64,000 nt of DNA from Grammothele lineata (lineage: Eukaryota > Basidiomycota > Agaricomycetes > Polyporales > Polyporaceae): NCBI GenBank assembly GCA_002150815.3, contig NDFF03000001.1, positions 620,001 to 684,000 on the forward strand, in the 5' to 3' direction. How positions within the stretch are numbered: position 1 is the first letter of the stretch; every line of letters begins with the position of its first letter. The position numbers were made by a program, and so were the translations under genes. The notes under the pieces are model-generated. The model was not told the origin of the DNA. It did no database searches and saw only the letters and a list, made by a program, of their open reading frames with translations. Shown here piece by piece: positions 36,461 through 49,291 of this stretch.

Positions 36461-37876
36461 ATGGGTCGGCCGTCCACAAAGTCCGTCGCGCGGATCTACC
36501 CCGACGTCAACAGCAAACTCGGCCCCTCCTGGTACGAATACGGTCCGTCCTACCCCTCCTTTCTCTCTCGTGTGATCTCATTCACTCCCGTGCAGACAAT
36601 CTCCAAGTGCAATGGGGCTCGCAGGATCACTATGAGATTGTTAGGAAGGTTGGACGGGGAAAATACTCTGAGGTGCGCGTCGCCGCCGCTTTTCCGCAAT
36701 GATTTGCACCGCTAATCCGAGCATGCCTCCCCAGGTCTTTGAGGGTGTCAACATCCTCAACGAGGAGAAGTGCATCATCAAGGTCCTCAAGCCAGTAAAG
36801 AAGAAGAAGATCAAGCGCGAGATCAAAATCCTCCAGAATCTCGCCGGTGGCCCCAACGTTGTCGCTCTTCTCGACGTCGTCCGCGACCCATCTTCAAAAA
36901 TCCCCTCACTAATCACAGAATACGTGCATAATGTCGACTTCAAAGTGTTATACCCCCGCTTCACCGACTATGACGTCCGTTTCTACATGTATGAGCTGTT
37001 GAAGGTGCGTAAAATAATTTCTTCTGTTCCGGCCCCGGTTAATGGTGCTGTAGGCCTTGGATTACTGCCATTCGAAGGGTATAATGCACCGTGACGTGAA
37101 ACCTCACAATGTAATGATAGATCACGAAAAACGAAAGGTTGGTTCGTTTGCCTCGCGACTACGACATGTCTGATTTCGCACCCAGCTTCGTCTGATCGAT
37201 TGGGGTCTGGCCGAGTTTTATCACCCAAGGACAGCATACAATGTCCGCGTTGCGTCTCGATACTTCAAGGGTCCTGAGCTGCTGGTGGACTTCCAGGAAT
37301 ATGACTACAGTCTGGATATGTGGAGCTACGGATGCATGTTCGCGTCCATGGTACGCTTTGGGTCCAATGACGCTATACGCACATATCTCACTCCCTATCT
37401 CCATACTAGATCTTCAGGAAGGAGCCTTTCTTCCATGGACACGACAACTACGATCAGTTAGTGAAGATCACCAAGGTGCTGGGCACCGAAGGATTGTACC
37501 AATATATTGACAAGTACGACATTGCATTGGATCCGCAATATGACGAGCTTCTCGGGAAGTGAGTGATTCTGATGCGTTTGCCGGCCTCGTTGCATAGAAA
37601 GTGCTAATCTTTAGATCAGCTATCCCAAGAAAGCCTGGGCGCGTTTCACCACCTCAGAAAATCAGAGGTATATCTCCAATCAGGCGATCGACCTGTTGGA
37701 CCAGCTCCTGCGTTACGATCACCAAGAGCGTCTCACTGCACGGGAAGCGCAAGCGCACCCATACTTTGGTGAAATTCTCGTCCACGGGACTGCAGCTTTG
37801 TTTGACTGATGCCTTGTCAGATCCCGTGCGGAATGCAACGTTGCGCGAAGGAGAGAATGGAGGTGCCGCGTCCTAG
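36461..37876 (+). CDS. CKA1: casein kinase 2 catalytic subunit alpha
   Basis: A constitutive acidophilic Ser/Thr kinase of nucleus and cytoplasm. Exons begin 36461-36542, 36596-36672, 36735-37004 and 37054 on, all in phase. The N terminus reads [10 protein letters not shown], then [20 protein letters not shown] (glycine loop). The CK2-specific basic cluster [18 protein letters not shown], the catalytic loop [10 protein letters not shown] and the CK2-type [10 protein letters not shown] (in place of DFG) follow, with [21 protein letters not shown] as the activation segment. The last splice (after AHPYF) gives a short tail ending GENGGAAS. Length is close to the usual 330-340 residues. Head to head with the SET gene; the two may be co-expressed. 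Confidence 0.96.
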
Positions 37877-38438
37877 GTTATGTTTCTCGCAGACAGTCGT
37901 CGCTATTCGATCTTGTTCTATTGCTGTATCCAAACACGCGGACAGCGGGTACAGCACGGCAGTACTGAAGCATTGAAGAAGTTCGGGAGGTGTGTGACTA
38001 TCGAACGCTATTCTTATCTGCTCAGCGGCGGTCGTGCACGTGGGGAGCGCGCGTTCAGCAGTGAGCTGGCCGAGACGCCTCGACTTGTGTATCACGCACG
38101 ATCTCTTGCGGGATCAAATGTACCATATGTCTTCGTGCGTTCTCCATCGCGAACCCCGCCGCGGTATTCCCATTTTGTCTGCCCGTCGTCCTTGTGCGTG
38201 TGTACCTCACGCTATTCTGCGTGGGTGCCGCATGCTCGACGGCGCATTCTCTCAACTCGTGATAGATCCTTAACGGAGCCGATGCCTTCTGGCGGCATGC
38301 CTGACGGTGAGTCTTCGGGACGCCGACGAGATTATAAGCATGAGCGCGAGTAGGTAGTCGCGCCGTCAGTGTCCTCTTGACCCACTGGAACGTCGCTGCT
38401 GATTCGCACAGACATCGTCGACCGCGTACTCCTTCATC
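37877..38438. other. gap: CK2 3' region and chitinase promoter
   Basis: No gene is seen. Nothing more specific than scattered pyrimidine runs near 38150-38210. Confidence 0.4.
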
Positions 38439-41089
38439 ATGGTTTGGACTCTCCGATCGCGCACTCTCCAAGCTCTTGCTGTGTTCGCAGCCGGGACCGC
38501 ATGCGTTCCTGCGACAGCCTTCGATCCTACCCGGTTTGACAATGTGGGTACCTTCTATCGAGTCTACTGTGCCTAGCCCTGCGGCTGTCGCTAATTTGTA
38601 TTCTCGTCCATTAGGTGGCGATGTAAGCGCGATCTTCTTTAGACGACGTCCCCTGCGGTCGCGGTTTCGCCGGCAGCACACGATTCTCTGAGGGCGCGAT
38701 GAGTCGTATCAGCTGGAGACGTGACTGATACGCACCTGTTCTTAGCTATTGGGGTCAGAACTCCTACGGAGCAACCCACTCGGATGTCGCAAACTACCAG
38801 AAGACGCTTTCCTTCTACTGCCAAGTAAGCGCACACGCCTGGGGCCAACCGTCCCTGTATGTCTCTGCTCCGGACCGTGTACTGACGTCCGCACCCGCAC
38901 TCCGCGGCGTTTTCAGGACGATGCCATCGACGTGATCCCGATCGCGTTCGTGAACAGTTTCTTCGGTACTGGCAACGCACCCGTTTTGGACCTTGCCAAC
39001 GTGAGTACCCTCGCTCGCACGTGCAGGCGCAGCTCCACTTGGCTTGGCTGACGATCGCGGTGCAGATCTGCAACCCGAAGGACAACGCGACATTCTCGGG
39101 CACCGGCCTCGTCAACTGCGCGCCCCTCGCCGCCGACATCAAGACCTGCCAGAGCAAGGGCAAGGTTGTCACCCTTAGTCTAGGCGGCGGGGGTGCTAGC
39201 GTCGGCTTCCAGTCGGACAGCCAGGCCGAGACTTTTGCGGACACGATCTGGAACGATTTCCTCGGAGGATCGAGCTCGACCCGGCCCTTCGCCGACGCCG
39301 TCCTGGATGGGTAAGGGTGTTCTCCGGATGTCCTGTATGGAAAAAAAATTGACGGGCGCCACGACTTTACAGTGTGGACCTCGATATCGAGAGCGGAGGC
39401 AGTACAGGCTACGCCGCATTCATCACACGCCTTCGCTCTTACTTTGCCAGCGCGAGCAAGCAGTGTGTTTCAGCGAATCTCTCATACGTCCTAAATCGAG
39501 ACCGACCGGACATTCCATCCACAGGTACTACATCACGGGTGCTCCTCAATGCGTGTACCCCGATGCATCTCTCGGAGCGGTATTGAACGCCGTCGCCTTC
39601 GACGCCGTCTACGTCCAATTCTGTGCGCCGTGCTAGCCCTGCCTCCCCATTTGCTCGTCTAAACTTGGTATTTACTAGATAACAACCCTTGCGGGATCCA
39701 AGCGTACAATTCGACCAACGTAAGTAAACACGCGCTACGCTAGTTTGTTCCGCTTAAAATCCGCACCTGCTTGCTTAGGGCTTCAATTTCGGTATTTGGT
39801 GAGTTCCGTCCATACCATGATTTCGGCGCGGTCCACTGAACCAGCACCGAATACGTAGGGACATCTGGGCCAAGAGCAGTCCTAACCCGGACGTGAAGAT
39901 CTACGTCGGAGCGCCCGCATCGTCCACCGCTGGTGGGGGCTACCAAGACGCGGCCACGCTAGCCACTATCCTCACGAACACGCGTCAACGCTTCTCGTCG
40001 TTCGGCGGTGAGGATCTTGCAATTTAGCTCACAACGTGCCTCACACGTTTTCCAGGTGTCATGATGTGGGACGCTTCGCAGGCGTACGGTGAGTAAACCG
40101 GCTGCGGCTTCCCCCCTTCCCCTCTACGATTGCTGATGTCACACGCCTAGTGAATAATCGCTACGATCTCGCGGCCAAGAACACCCTCGTCGCCGCCGGC
40201 GGGACAGGCTTCGAATTCCCTGCGTGCTCCGCCCCTGCATACTCGACAAGCGGAACTTACACGGCGGGCTTACAGGTGTCGTACCAAGGGTATGTACCCC
40301 CGACTTCGCCGCTGTTCTTCCAGAGTGCTCATTGCGCCCCCCTCCGCGGCCATCCAGATACATCTGGGAGGTGCGCGGACTTCTACGTTCTATCTCCAGA
40401 TCGATGGCTGATTGCTCTTCGTCTATCAGGCGAAGTGGTGGACTACGAGTACCCCGACGGCTAACCCCAACGGTGACTGGCAGCCAAGTGCGTTCTACAC
40501 ACATTCCGGTCCTCTTATCCGATCGCTGACGCTTGCGCGATGGGAATGTAGTCAGCGCATGTGCGGGTGACGCGCCCTCGTCTACGACTTCGAGTGCCGG
40601 CAGCGCCCCTACCGCGGGCGGCAGCTGCGCCGGTGTCGCCGCCTGGGACTCGGCCACCGCATACAACGGCGGACAGCAGGTCACTTACAAGTGCGTCCTT
40701 CTGCCTCGTGGTGCGAAGGCGCGGTGTTGACGGCCGTCGCCTTCCGTCCCACAACCACACCCTGCCGGTCCTCGCGTGTGTCGCAATCCGGCCTTGGCTC
40801 ACCGCCGGCCCATCCTTACAAACGATGACGTCCGCCGCCTGCACCCTTGGATATCGTACGCTCAACAGCGGCCATCTCTGGACGGCCAAGTGGTGGACCC
40901 AGAACGAGACCCCGAGCAGTCAGTCGTCTTGGACGTCTCTGTCATTCGCGTAGCTGACGACCGACCACCCTCCCCATAGGCACCAGCGATGTGTGGACAG
41001 ATGACGGCGCCTGCACTTCTAACGGCAAGAAGGCCGCGCCCGAGTCGACATCCCGCCCGCTCAAGTCCTCGCGCTTCTTCCGTTTCTGA
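38439..41089 (+). CDS. secreted class III GH18 chitinase with two CBM5/12 modules
   Basis: Hydrolyses chitin beta-1,4 bonds, outside the cell or in the wall. The first 27 residues (MVWTLRSRTLQALAVFAAG...) form a signal peptide. The catalytic domain starts NVAIYWGQNSYGA and has DGVDLDIESG, the DxxDxDxE catalytic motif. SLGGGG and the later YYITGAPQCVYP fit class III enzymes. Two chitin-binding CBM5/12 modules follow: YQGYIWEAKWWTTSTP and YNGHLWTAKWWTQNETP, separated by a Ser/Thr/Ala-rich linker. The tail ends RPLKSSRFFRF at TGA 41087-41089. About a dozen introns are needed. Exon 1 is 38439-38543, exon 2 only 8 bases (38615-38622), exon 3 38746-38824. Likely roles are wall remodelling or scavenging. 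Confidence 0.9.
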
Positions 41090-44000
41090 CGGCAAAGCAC
41101 AGCAGAACCGACTCCCCGGACGGCGATCGCTTCCTCCCCGCCTTACTCGGCACTCATCCGGGCCGGTGGCGGTTCCTTTGGCCGGGTCCTCAAGACTAAG
41201 AGCTATTTATTGCTTATTCCTAGAAGACGGCGATACACGCACACGATCACGCAAAGTCTTCGTTGCTAAGTATTGTTGCCATTCCTATGTATCTCACGAC
41301 CGGTCACGACTATTACGCACGGGTTTCATTCAGAGTTGGAAGGAGGAGGGTTGGCAATTTACATTTCGGAGCGGTTTGTAACTCAGGATCTGCGGATACT
41401 ACATCAGGCAAGGAGACGGGGAAATGGTTGTATTCCAATTGTGGTCTTTAGAACATAACAATTACAATGTAGTCCTACATGAGAAGTTTTCTGGGTACAT
41501 CAGGAGGACCCAGGTGCGGACGACTACTCATTCTTGATGATTACATGAAGGTGAACAGGGTCCCCTCGACGGATGGAACAGAACATTCGGTAACGAAAAT
41601 TGCAGAGTTCACTGTCGAATGTCGGCGACACCCCGCGTGGGACCCGATGCCGATTTCATGGAAAGGGTTGGACTTTCGTGTGCGAAAAGTGGTGGCCTTA
41701 AGGCGTACATGCCGGGACCCTGAGACATGTGCGAGCGGAGTACACTCAAGTATGCGCGTTGAGCATCGAAATTTCCTATGCTTGAGAGTGTCAACGGTTG
41801 GGTCTCGATGGCGCAAATGCCTAGAACTCGTGAAAGATCCACCCTCACCCCGACAGTTCAGGGAGTGAACACCACTTCGAGGGACCGAGATGATGTAAGA
41901 GGATCATCTCCGCTGGACTGCGTTCATGCAAGAGATCTTATGGGCGCATATTGGCACGATAGAACGCACTTGACCCCTCATATATCACCTGCTCGGGCTC
42001 CTCGATGACGGATATACAGGCCGTTATAATCGGGGATCTCAGTAGTCGGCTTCGCACCGCCCGATAGCGCAATGAAAACAACAATCAATAGCATCATTAC
42101 ACTACAACTTCGACGCACCTTACCTCCGAGGTAGGGGTTAAACTCTCATATTCTTCGACCCTTGCCAGGGTCTAAGACGGGTCATGATCCGAGCCCAGCT
42201 CTTCATCGAGCAAGAGCCTATTCATGCTTGCACGAGACTAGACTGTAGGCCCTAGGCTCGAGGAGACTTCTGAACCGCTATATTCCCGCATGAAGTCAGC
42301 GCTATGGTAGACCCGGACATGACAAACGCGTGCCCACCGTAACGCCCCTCGGTCAGGCCCTTCTTTATATTCCGACGTCGCTATCTGAGGCAGTAGTGCG
42401 CATCTATGGTCAGCGAAGAGGGTAACGGGACAACCTGCCGCTGTAGTAGACGTTCGACCGTGGCGAGACCCATCGCATGGAAGACATTACTCGGGTTCAC
42501 TACTACCGCATTGAGGAACTGTCAAGTAGGCGTGAATCGTTAATACACCCCATAGATGCGCTGCTCAAATGACTGCTTCCGCGACCATTACCACAGAGCT
42601 GGTTTGGTACAGTGTGGCTGCAGTTGAATGCGAGCATGTGGGATGAGGTGAGTCGACCAACGCTGCGGAATCAATTTATGGCGTATTAGAACCAAGCGAA
42701 TATGCAACCCTACCAGGTGCGGCTTGCTACGGTGGACATACTGCGGTGAACCAATCGATGGCTTCCAACTCGCCATGCTAGTGCCCTGTTCATGGTCCGT
42801 AGCTCAAAGGGTCGCTGGGTCGTGACAAACTCGGCATCCTAGGGCGCGACGTACACGCTGGGCTGCTGCGGGCCACAGCAGGGCGTGGACGTGCGCAGTC
42901 CAGTGCAATTCGTTTGAATGGCGCGTCAGACCACGTTACTATGTACGAACAGAGGCGGACCCACCTCGGACATTGTCATACTACCATCCGCAGCAGCTTT
43001 CGTTCTTGAACGCATGGCTGCCATCTGCGCCGCAGACTCACCCTCCTGCTTCGCATCTTTGACGTGCTTTCCAAAATACCAGCTGGAGTGGTTTCGTATC
43101 CACCCGTATTCCTCACATCCTACCACCGCAGTTCATACGGTGGTCCCGTGGGGTGCGCCCTCACCCAGATGGGAACGAGACCAAGCTAGAGAACGGGTTT
43201 GGGATCTTGCGCAGCATAGTGCTTGATGTTCCACAAAATCTGTGAGTGTATCGGGAGGTTTGAAGTCGTACACCTACGTCGGGGACGATCCGGACCCTCC
43301 CGAAACATCAAGTATCTACTGCGGTATTGAACATCTAGCTTATCTCACCAGTCAGTCAGCATACCACTCGACCAGAATCATAGAGACGCGTCGGGGCAAG
43401 TTCGGGACGGGCAACCCGCCAGCAGGAGAGGTCGCACACCTTCGCACACTGCCTGTCGCCGTCAAACTGTACAGAAATAATGCAACAGCTCCAAGCGTGT
43501 GGCGCACGTACGCCCAGTGCCTGTGCAAGCGATTCCATCCAGCCAAACAGGATATATCAGTAGGCGGCACTGTTCGTGGCGCCGCAACGAGCAAGGGAGC
43601 GAGTAGGGACGCACCGAGTTCGACGGTTCAGACATCCACCAACATTTGTTGAGCGTGAACAGTCAGTCGCGAAGATCCAGACCGGTCGGAAACGTGTCCT
43701 GGCTACCCCTTGGGCACGATGCGCCTGCCCACTGCGCGCAGCAAAGCCGCCTCTCTGCGCAGGCTGGCGTTGGTGGTACGCCACCGCCTGTGCAATGTTC
43801 TGCTGACTGCGAGAACGGACGTCTAAAAGGGGCAGACGCGGTCGCGTGGTGGTTCCTGAGGACTCTTCCCGCGGGCGCTGACGCGCAACAGAGTTTTTGA
43901 CAGACGATGGGAGTGCGCGGCTGTCCGATCCGCACGGCACCGCGGCCGTTGGTGCCACGCCAAGCGAGGAGGATGACCGGTGGGAGCTGGTCGCAAAGGC

Positions 44001-44454
44001 CGCCAAGGAGGGCAGGTGAGAACAAGACGAGAACTACCAAGTGTACGGCGCCGCATCTTGTTGCAAGGAGATACGCGTCCACGCTCACAGGCTGTCTGTC
44101 GTCAATCTGTCGCGTGAACGAGTGATTCTAGCTTGCCCCCCCGGCCCGTCGAGGCCGCTTGAAATGATGCGCAGGCTGAGCTCAAACTGATCTGGAGCAC
44201 GTTCCATCCAAAGGTGCCCGTATTATTCGTGTCATGCCGTGTGCGAAAAATACAACGGCGGGCGAGAGTGATACAAGCTGTACAGCGAGCGTATCGACAG
44301 AGAAGAGTGTGGGTTACAGAGACAAACACTAACGCTAATGGACTATTGTAACGTAATCATACAACCAATCAAACACCCAAGGCACACAGGACACAGAGGG
44401 ACAGAGACCGGACGTAATAAATAGCTGCCAAGGGCTGGGCAGCCAGCAACATCA
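41090..44454. other. 3.4-kb stretch without a supported gene
   Basis: Only short frames with no recognisable domain (such as 41479-41868 and 42918-43226 plus, 42926-43126 and 43663-44088 minus). The frame at 42926-43126 (minus) has protein-like composition and may be a relic. No inverted ends, long poly(A) or tandem repeats were found. The base composition is lower in GC than that of the flanking genes. Confidence 0.45.
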
Positions 44455-45372
44455 TCATCGCTCGTGGGATGCCATCGACGTGCTCCGTTCCGCACTCGTG
44501 TGCCGCCTCGGCACGTCCTCGTCGCGCGATTGCGAGGTAAGGAGGAGCGAGTTGATCGCCATCGACTCTCGCGACCGTGGTGACCCGCTGCTTTGTGCCG
44601 ATGACCCGGACGAGTACGGGGACGGCGGGAGGTCGTGCGCCTGCGAGCCCGACGCGCTGTCTCGCGAGGGAGACGCCCGTGTGCGCAGAGGCGGTGGAGG
44701 CGAGCGAGAGCTTCGTCGTCGCTTGCGCGACTGCTGGCTCGAGGAGCTATATGCGCTTCGGTGGTCGGCTACCGGTGGCGGAGAGCTCGTCCGGTGCCGA
44801 CTCAGTCGGGAATGGTCGTCGTGTAATGGCGAACGCACAGTTTCGTGTGGCGAGTGGTGGTACGACGCGGGTGGTGAGGGGAAATGGTGCGCGTGCGAGT
44901 ACGGGTGGCCGTGGTGGCTGTCAGCGACGTGCATTCCGAGCATGGGCGGGACCGCTTGGACTTGTGACGCCGTATAGAAGTCCATCATGGTGCGGTGTAA
45001 TGTGGCGAGCGAGGCCAAACGCTGTCAATCGGAGGCTGTTAGCGGACGCTCTATGCGCGTACGTCAGAGGAAACCTACTTGGTCCTCGGAGCTCTTTGCA
45101 TTGAGCATGGCGAGTAGCATTTCGCGGTCGCCATCGCCTTTGGCTTTGTAGGCCTCCAAAATCTCACGTAATGTAGGAGGCGGGGGCTGAATGGGCGACC
45201 GTTAGTTTGAATGCAGCTCGCGTGTGGCGGTGAGGCTCACCTGATCCATGACGCGGGCAGAAGAGGCGAAGAGGGCTTTCATGGCGGGATCAACGGGGTG
45301 GTAGGAGTAGTGGTGCGAGTAGGCGGGCTCGGGCGAGAGGGAGTTTATGGGTGGGGATGGGAGAGTGGTCAT
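44455..45372 (-). CDS. unknown His/Ser/Pro-rich protein, possible nuclear regulator
   Basis: Three exons (minus) 45241-45372, 45079-45186 and 44455-45021 join in phase to 268 residues from the first ATG at 45372 (MTTLPSPPINSLSPEP). The only block that looks folded is in the middle, LREILEAYKAKGDGDREMLL followed by AMLNAKSSEDQ and RLASLATLHRTMMDFY, probably helical. The C-terminal half is His-, Ser- and Pro-rich with a basic cluster SRKRRRSSRSPPPP that could be a nuclear signal. I do not recognise the family. Upstream coding exons are possible, because the frame stays open to 45459. The splice sites are canonical, so a real gene is likely. Confidence 0.7.
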
Positions 45373-46914
45373 GGGCCAAGACGGGGCAGGCAGGGGCGAG
45401 TCGGGCTCGGTGGTGAGGCATTTGGAGGAAGGCTGCGTATTTGAGCAAAGCCAAGTCAAAGGACTATCTTTGACACTCTGTGTCGAGAGTGCACCAGAGT
45501 AAAATTAGAGTGCCAAGACTTGCTCGGAACCCATCCCACCCGTCCGTCCCGCATCCGTCCCCCGATCGCCCCAGTCCGCGCGCGTCCTATGCCCACAACC
45601 ACGCATGCAGATATGCGGACGCCAAGCGGCAGCCGCGTCGAACGAGGCGGATTTCGGTGGGCCGTGGTGGCTGGAGGAGTGGGAGGAGTGGGAGGATGGT
45701 GGCGTCTCCCGAAAATAAGCATCGGCGATGCTCTGCGATGCTGCTATTCTTGCTTGACTTTGGCTTGGCATTCCGAAAATGGCAGCGGCGGGCTTGTCGT
45801 CCTGTTTATTATCAATTGAATCCCAGCCTATTTTTGCTCTCGTCCACTGCTCTCCTGTCTGCCCACCGCCGTGCGTCGCCCGTCGCGCCTCGCTCTCCTC
45901 CAAGCCCCTCAGCCAAGCCTCCGATCCTCCATCTCTCCCCCTCGAGCCCGCACCGGGCCCCTCCCAGCCCACCCGTCCTCCCAACTCTCTCCGCCCAATA
46001 CACATCACCCACCACGCCTGCCCAGAATTAGCCCCGTAACTGCCAAGCCGCCAGCCAAGTCCCGCTGCACGCACATCCTTCCCCTGCCGCGTTTCCCCGA
46101 GCGCGGCCGCGACGCCGAGCGGCACGCCCCATACGCAGCCCCCGCGCGCACGCGAGCATCCAGCAATCTCAGCAGCACACATCCTCGGCAGCGCGCCCTC
46201 TCGCCGTTCTAATCCGCCCGCCGTCACATGGCGCGCGCGAGGTGCAACAGGGTGCAACCTCGTCGAAAACGCGTCGCCCGTGCGCCGCTCGGCGGCTTGG
46301 CGCGATGCCCAGGCGACGTCGGCTTCCAGGCCACACGTATTCTTATTTTACGCACCGTTCAGTGACGTCCTGCCTGCATGGCTGCCATCCGGTGATTCCC
46401 CCGAGCGCCCCCGCGCCGCACTGTTCCCGACGCGAGTCGCTGATTGAGTATCGCTCGGAGCATATGTGGACGATAGTGTGTGGACAGGCAGCTATGAGCC
46501 AGCATTCGGCCCGAGGAAGTAGCAGGTGGTCTACTCAACACTGCGCGAGCAGTTCAAGACTGCTGTGCATCGTCTGCCAGCATTTGATTCTTCACAGACG
46601 CCCGCCAATCCTGTTCCGTCCTCGGCCTCGGGATACGGTACTACGGTGCGTCCGGCCCGGTAGGGGCGCCTATAAATGTAAATAGTCCCATCACGTGCCC
46701 TAGTCCGGGTCGCGTCGCGGAACCGCGTTGGCGCCCACGGCGTAGTGCGGGTACGACGGGTACGGCAGGTTGAGATGCAAACGGTGGCGGTGGTCTGACT
46801 TGACTCCTTTCTGTCTCCGCCTCCGACCTCCACAGCCCTTGCACACTCGTATAAGACGCAACTCGTCCTCGACCACCCTCCCGCTAACCACGACCAACGC
46901 ATGCTTCAGCGAAC
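45373..46914. other. 1.5-kb divergent promoter region
   Basis: No gene is supported. The stretch is GC- and pyrimidine-rich (about 45830-46050), with stop-poor frames on both strands and no domain. A CACGTG box at 46692-46697 lies about 220 bases before the F-box gene start. Confidence 0.4.
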
Positions 46915-48675
46915 ATGACTGCATTTTCCAACTTGTCTCACGACTTAATCCACGAGATCTTCATCCAGATCACCGATTCTCAAACACTGTCTGCCGCAAT
47001 TCGCATATCCAAGAGCTGCTATCAAGTCTTTCAAGAACACCCGAAACTCATCCTGCGTGCTGTCACTCAGAATATCGCCGGCCCAGCGTTCGCCGCCGCC
47101 GCGAGGCTGGGTCACTATCTGTGTCAAGCCAACTCTACCGTGGATGACCTTCCGTCCGAAGATGTCTTTGCCACCATAGATTGGGTCCCGTCTAGGGATC
47201 TTCTGGCTAGAATCGAGGCGCGAGCACACAGTGTCCGCGTCTTGCGCAAATTCTACAGCCAGAGGTTGGTCCCGTTTTGGACGTTTCCGCTTGGGCGGTC
47301 GAGCTGACCACCCGTCTACTTCATAGGCAGAAGGATCGCGCATCGCTGTCGGACGTTCTCGACGGTGATGAGGTCCTTCGCTTTGATCGAGCGATTTATC
47401 GCTATTGGCTGTATTGTGAGATGGTTGAGCGATGTGCTTTTGTCGAGGACCGCGATGAGGATGAGGACGAAGAGGATGACTACGACGACTCAGAAGAGCG
47501 CGAAGAGAAGACGATGCGCACCGGGCTGATTCAGGTCATCGGCGAGCTGGACACGAAGGAATTGTATCAAGTCTACCACGCCGCTACCTTTTGCCAGGAG
47601 ACCGCCCGATGGCAAGGACGTGCCTACGCCACTCAGTGTAAGTGTCGGTCTCTGTCTAAGACCCGATAATCTCACCACTTGTTCAGATCATGATCTTTAT
47701 ATGGACTGCACCGACCTTAGCAGGATGGCTCTACACCTTGAAGAGCACGAGGTCAAAGGGTATCGTGGGGGCGATTGTGACTTGTTGAAAAGTGTGATGC
47801 AAGAAATCCTTGACTCTCGCAAGGTCACGGTCGAAACAATTCTCAAGGAAACCACTTCCAAAGCTGTTCTGTCTTCTGTCATTGGCGCTGACGACCTATG
47901 TACGTTCACTTTGCGACGGGGTGGTATTCTGCTATCTTCTAAAATCCGCATAGGTTCGCTCTGTAACGGCCCCGGTGGTCCCAAACTCTTGGGCACACCC
48001 AGTAAGCGCCATAAACGCTCCATTGAATTGGCTTATCTTACGTCCATTTCTCAGACATATGGCTCTATGCCGGAGAGGAGAGACTGTGGTCCCGCATGGA
48101 AGCGCTACCAGGTCGCCTCGCCAGGAACCGGGAAGAGACTGGGCAAATCATGACACATCTCGCTCAAAGGAAACTGCCCGTCCGAGAGAAGGAGTTATTT
48201 GAAGAGATGATTGATCTCCAACCAGACGGGAGCGGCCCCAATGTGTGGTCAAAAGAAGGCTGGTACTGCGTGTCTTGCGTCAAGAAGTTATATCAGAGCC
48301 ATTTCTACGCTTGGTGGAAGCAAACCAAGCCGAGCGATCGTGGGTCGGCTCACCCTTCCGCTAGTTCTCAGCTGACCATGTGCTGCAGCTGCCGGGAATG
48401 AGAAAGAAGATTGCTGGTGAGCAAACATCTAGAGTTCGCGTGTCCGAGCATCGGCGACGTCGTTTCTTGGCCGAATTCTAACTTATCCTCGCCTTCGGTA
48501 TAGGTATGGCTATACTTGTCGCACGATGACGCATCGCCCGGCTCATGCGCTCAAGCTGAACGTACGCCCCGCTCCTGACGTCGTCTCGATGGGTTGGTGC
48601 TGACCGCTCTGAACACAGCATCTCTGCACTCCAACGCGCGGTGATACGCTCACCCGACCTGAGAGGGTGCCTTAG
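46915..48675 (+). CDS. F-box-like protein with a C-terminal PBZ-like zinc finger
   Basis: The N terminus (LSHDLIHEIFIQITDSQTL, then ISKSCYQVF) is an F-box, the Skp1-binding part of SCF ubiquitin ligases. Exons join through canonical introns, for example SQR|QKDRASL (intron about 47264-47325) and TQY|HDLYMD (about 47640-47686). An acidic stretch (DEDEDEEDDYDDSEEREE) lies near residue 155-175. The C terminus has GWYCVSCVKK, then DCWYGYTC ... HRPAHALKLNH, spaced C-x5-C-x8-H-x5-H, close to the poly(ADP-ribose)-binding PBZ finger (C-x5-C-x6-H-x5-H), followed by LCTPTRG. The stop is at 48673-48675. Similar F-box families are expanded in basidiomycetes. Target and PAR binding are not known. Confidence 0.75.
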
Positions 48676-49291
48676 GTTCCTCTAGCTATAGCTTCCTAAA
48701 CATGACGGGAATTATCAGCGCGGACCCGAGACGCCTGCGCATATAGCCACTCACGTCCCGCACCGCACCGAAGTGCGTATCGACGAGAACGTATGGTGAT
48801 TCAACGCTAGGGGCATTGATGTGTGCGCTGCGTGGTGCAAAGTGCAGGCGCTGTTTTTTGAATTAATCATGATCGCCACTTCCAGACTGTTGCTGAACCT
48901 CAGCCTCCATCTCCGAACTTTCCTCGTTAAGTCCAATTGTATCTATTGCTTATATATCTACGTGTATGCATATGTTACGATCTGCTCTTTAACCGCGGTC
49001 CTGTACTGCGGGCGGTGTTGCCAAATTGGATCCGTAATTTGGGTCATGTTGGCCACTGTGAAGGAACTGAGTTTGTCCAAGTCCCAAGCGAATTCGGCAA
49101 GCGGCTGCTCGGACCGGTGGACTCCGGGTGGCATACGTACTTTGGCTGCGTTCTGCGCGTCCAGCACCTGTTGCCCAACTGCTCGAGTCCTCCATCTCGC
49201 ACGACTACTCGCGTCACATGGCTGCGACCACTTGAACTAAAACCTGAAGACTATCAAGAAGAGGCAAATTCAGACCGGCTCCATTCGCGAC
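48676..49291. other. gap with one exon-like minus-strand frame
   Basis: The frame 48958-49170 (minus) follows a good acceptor (GGGCAACAG|GTGCTGG) and reads VLDAQNAAKVRMPPGVHRSE and LAEFAWDLDKLSSFTVANM to a TAG. The composition is protein-like, but no upstream exon or family could be placed. It may be a relic of a gene or element. The rest is probably 3' region and the AP-3 sigma promoter. Confidence 0.3.

Noticed and set aside
36265..36477. N-terminal extension of the SET protein
   Set aside because: Open frame, but it overlaps the divergent CK2 start and reads as an Arg-rich shadow; the ATG at 36264 fits better.
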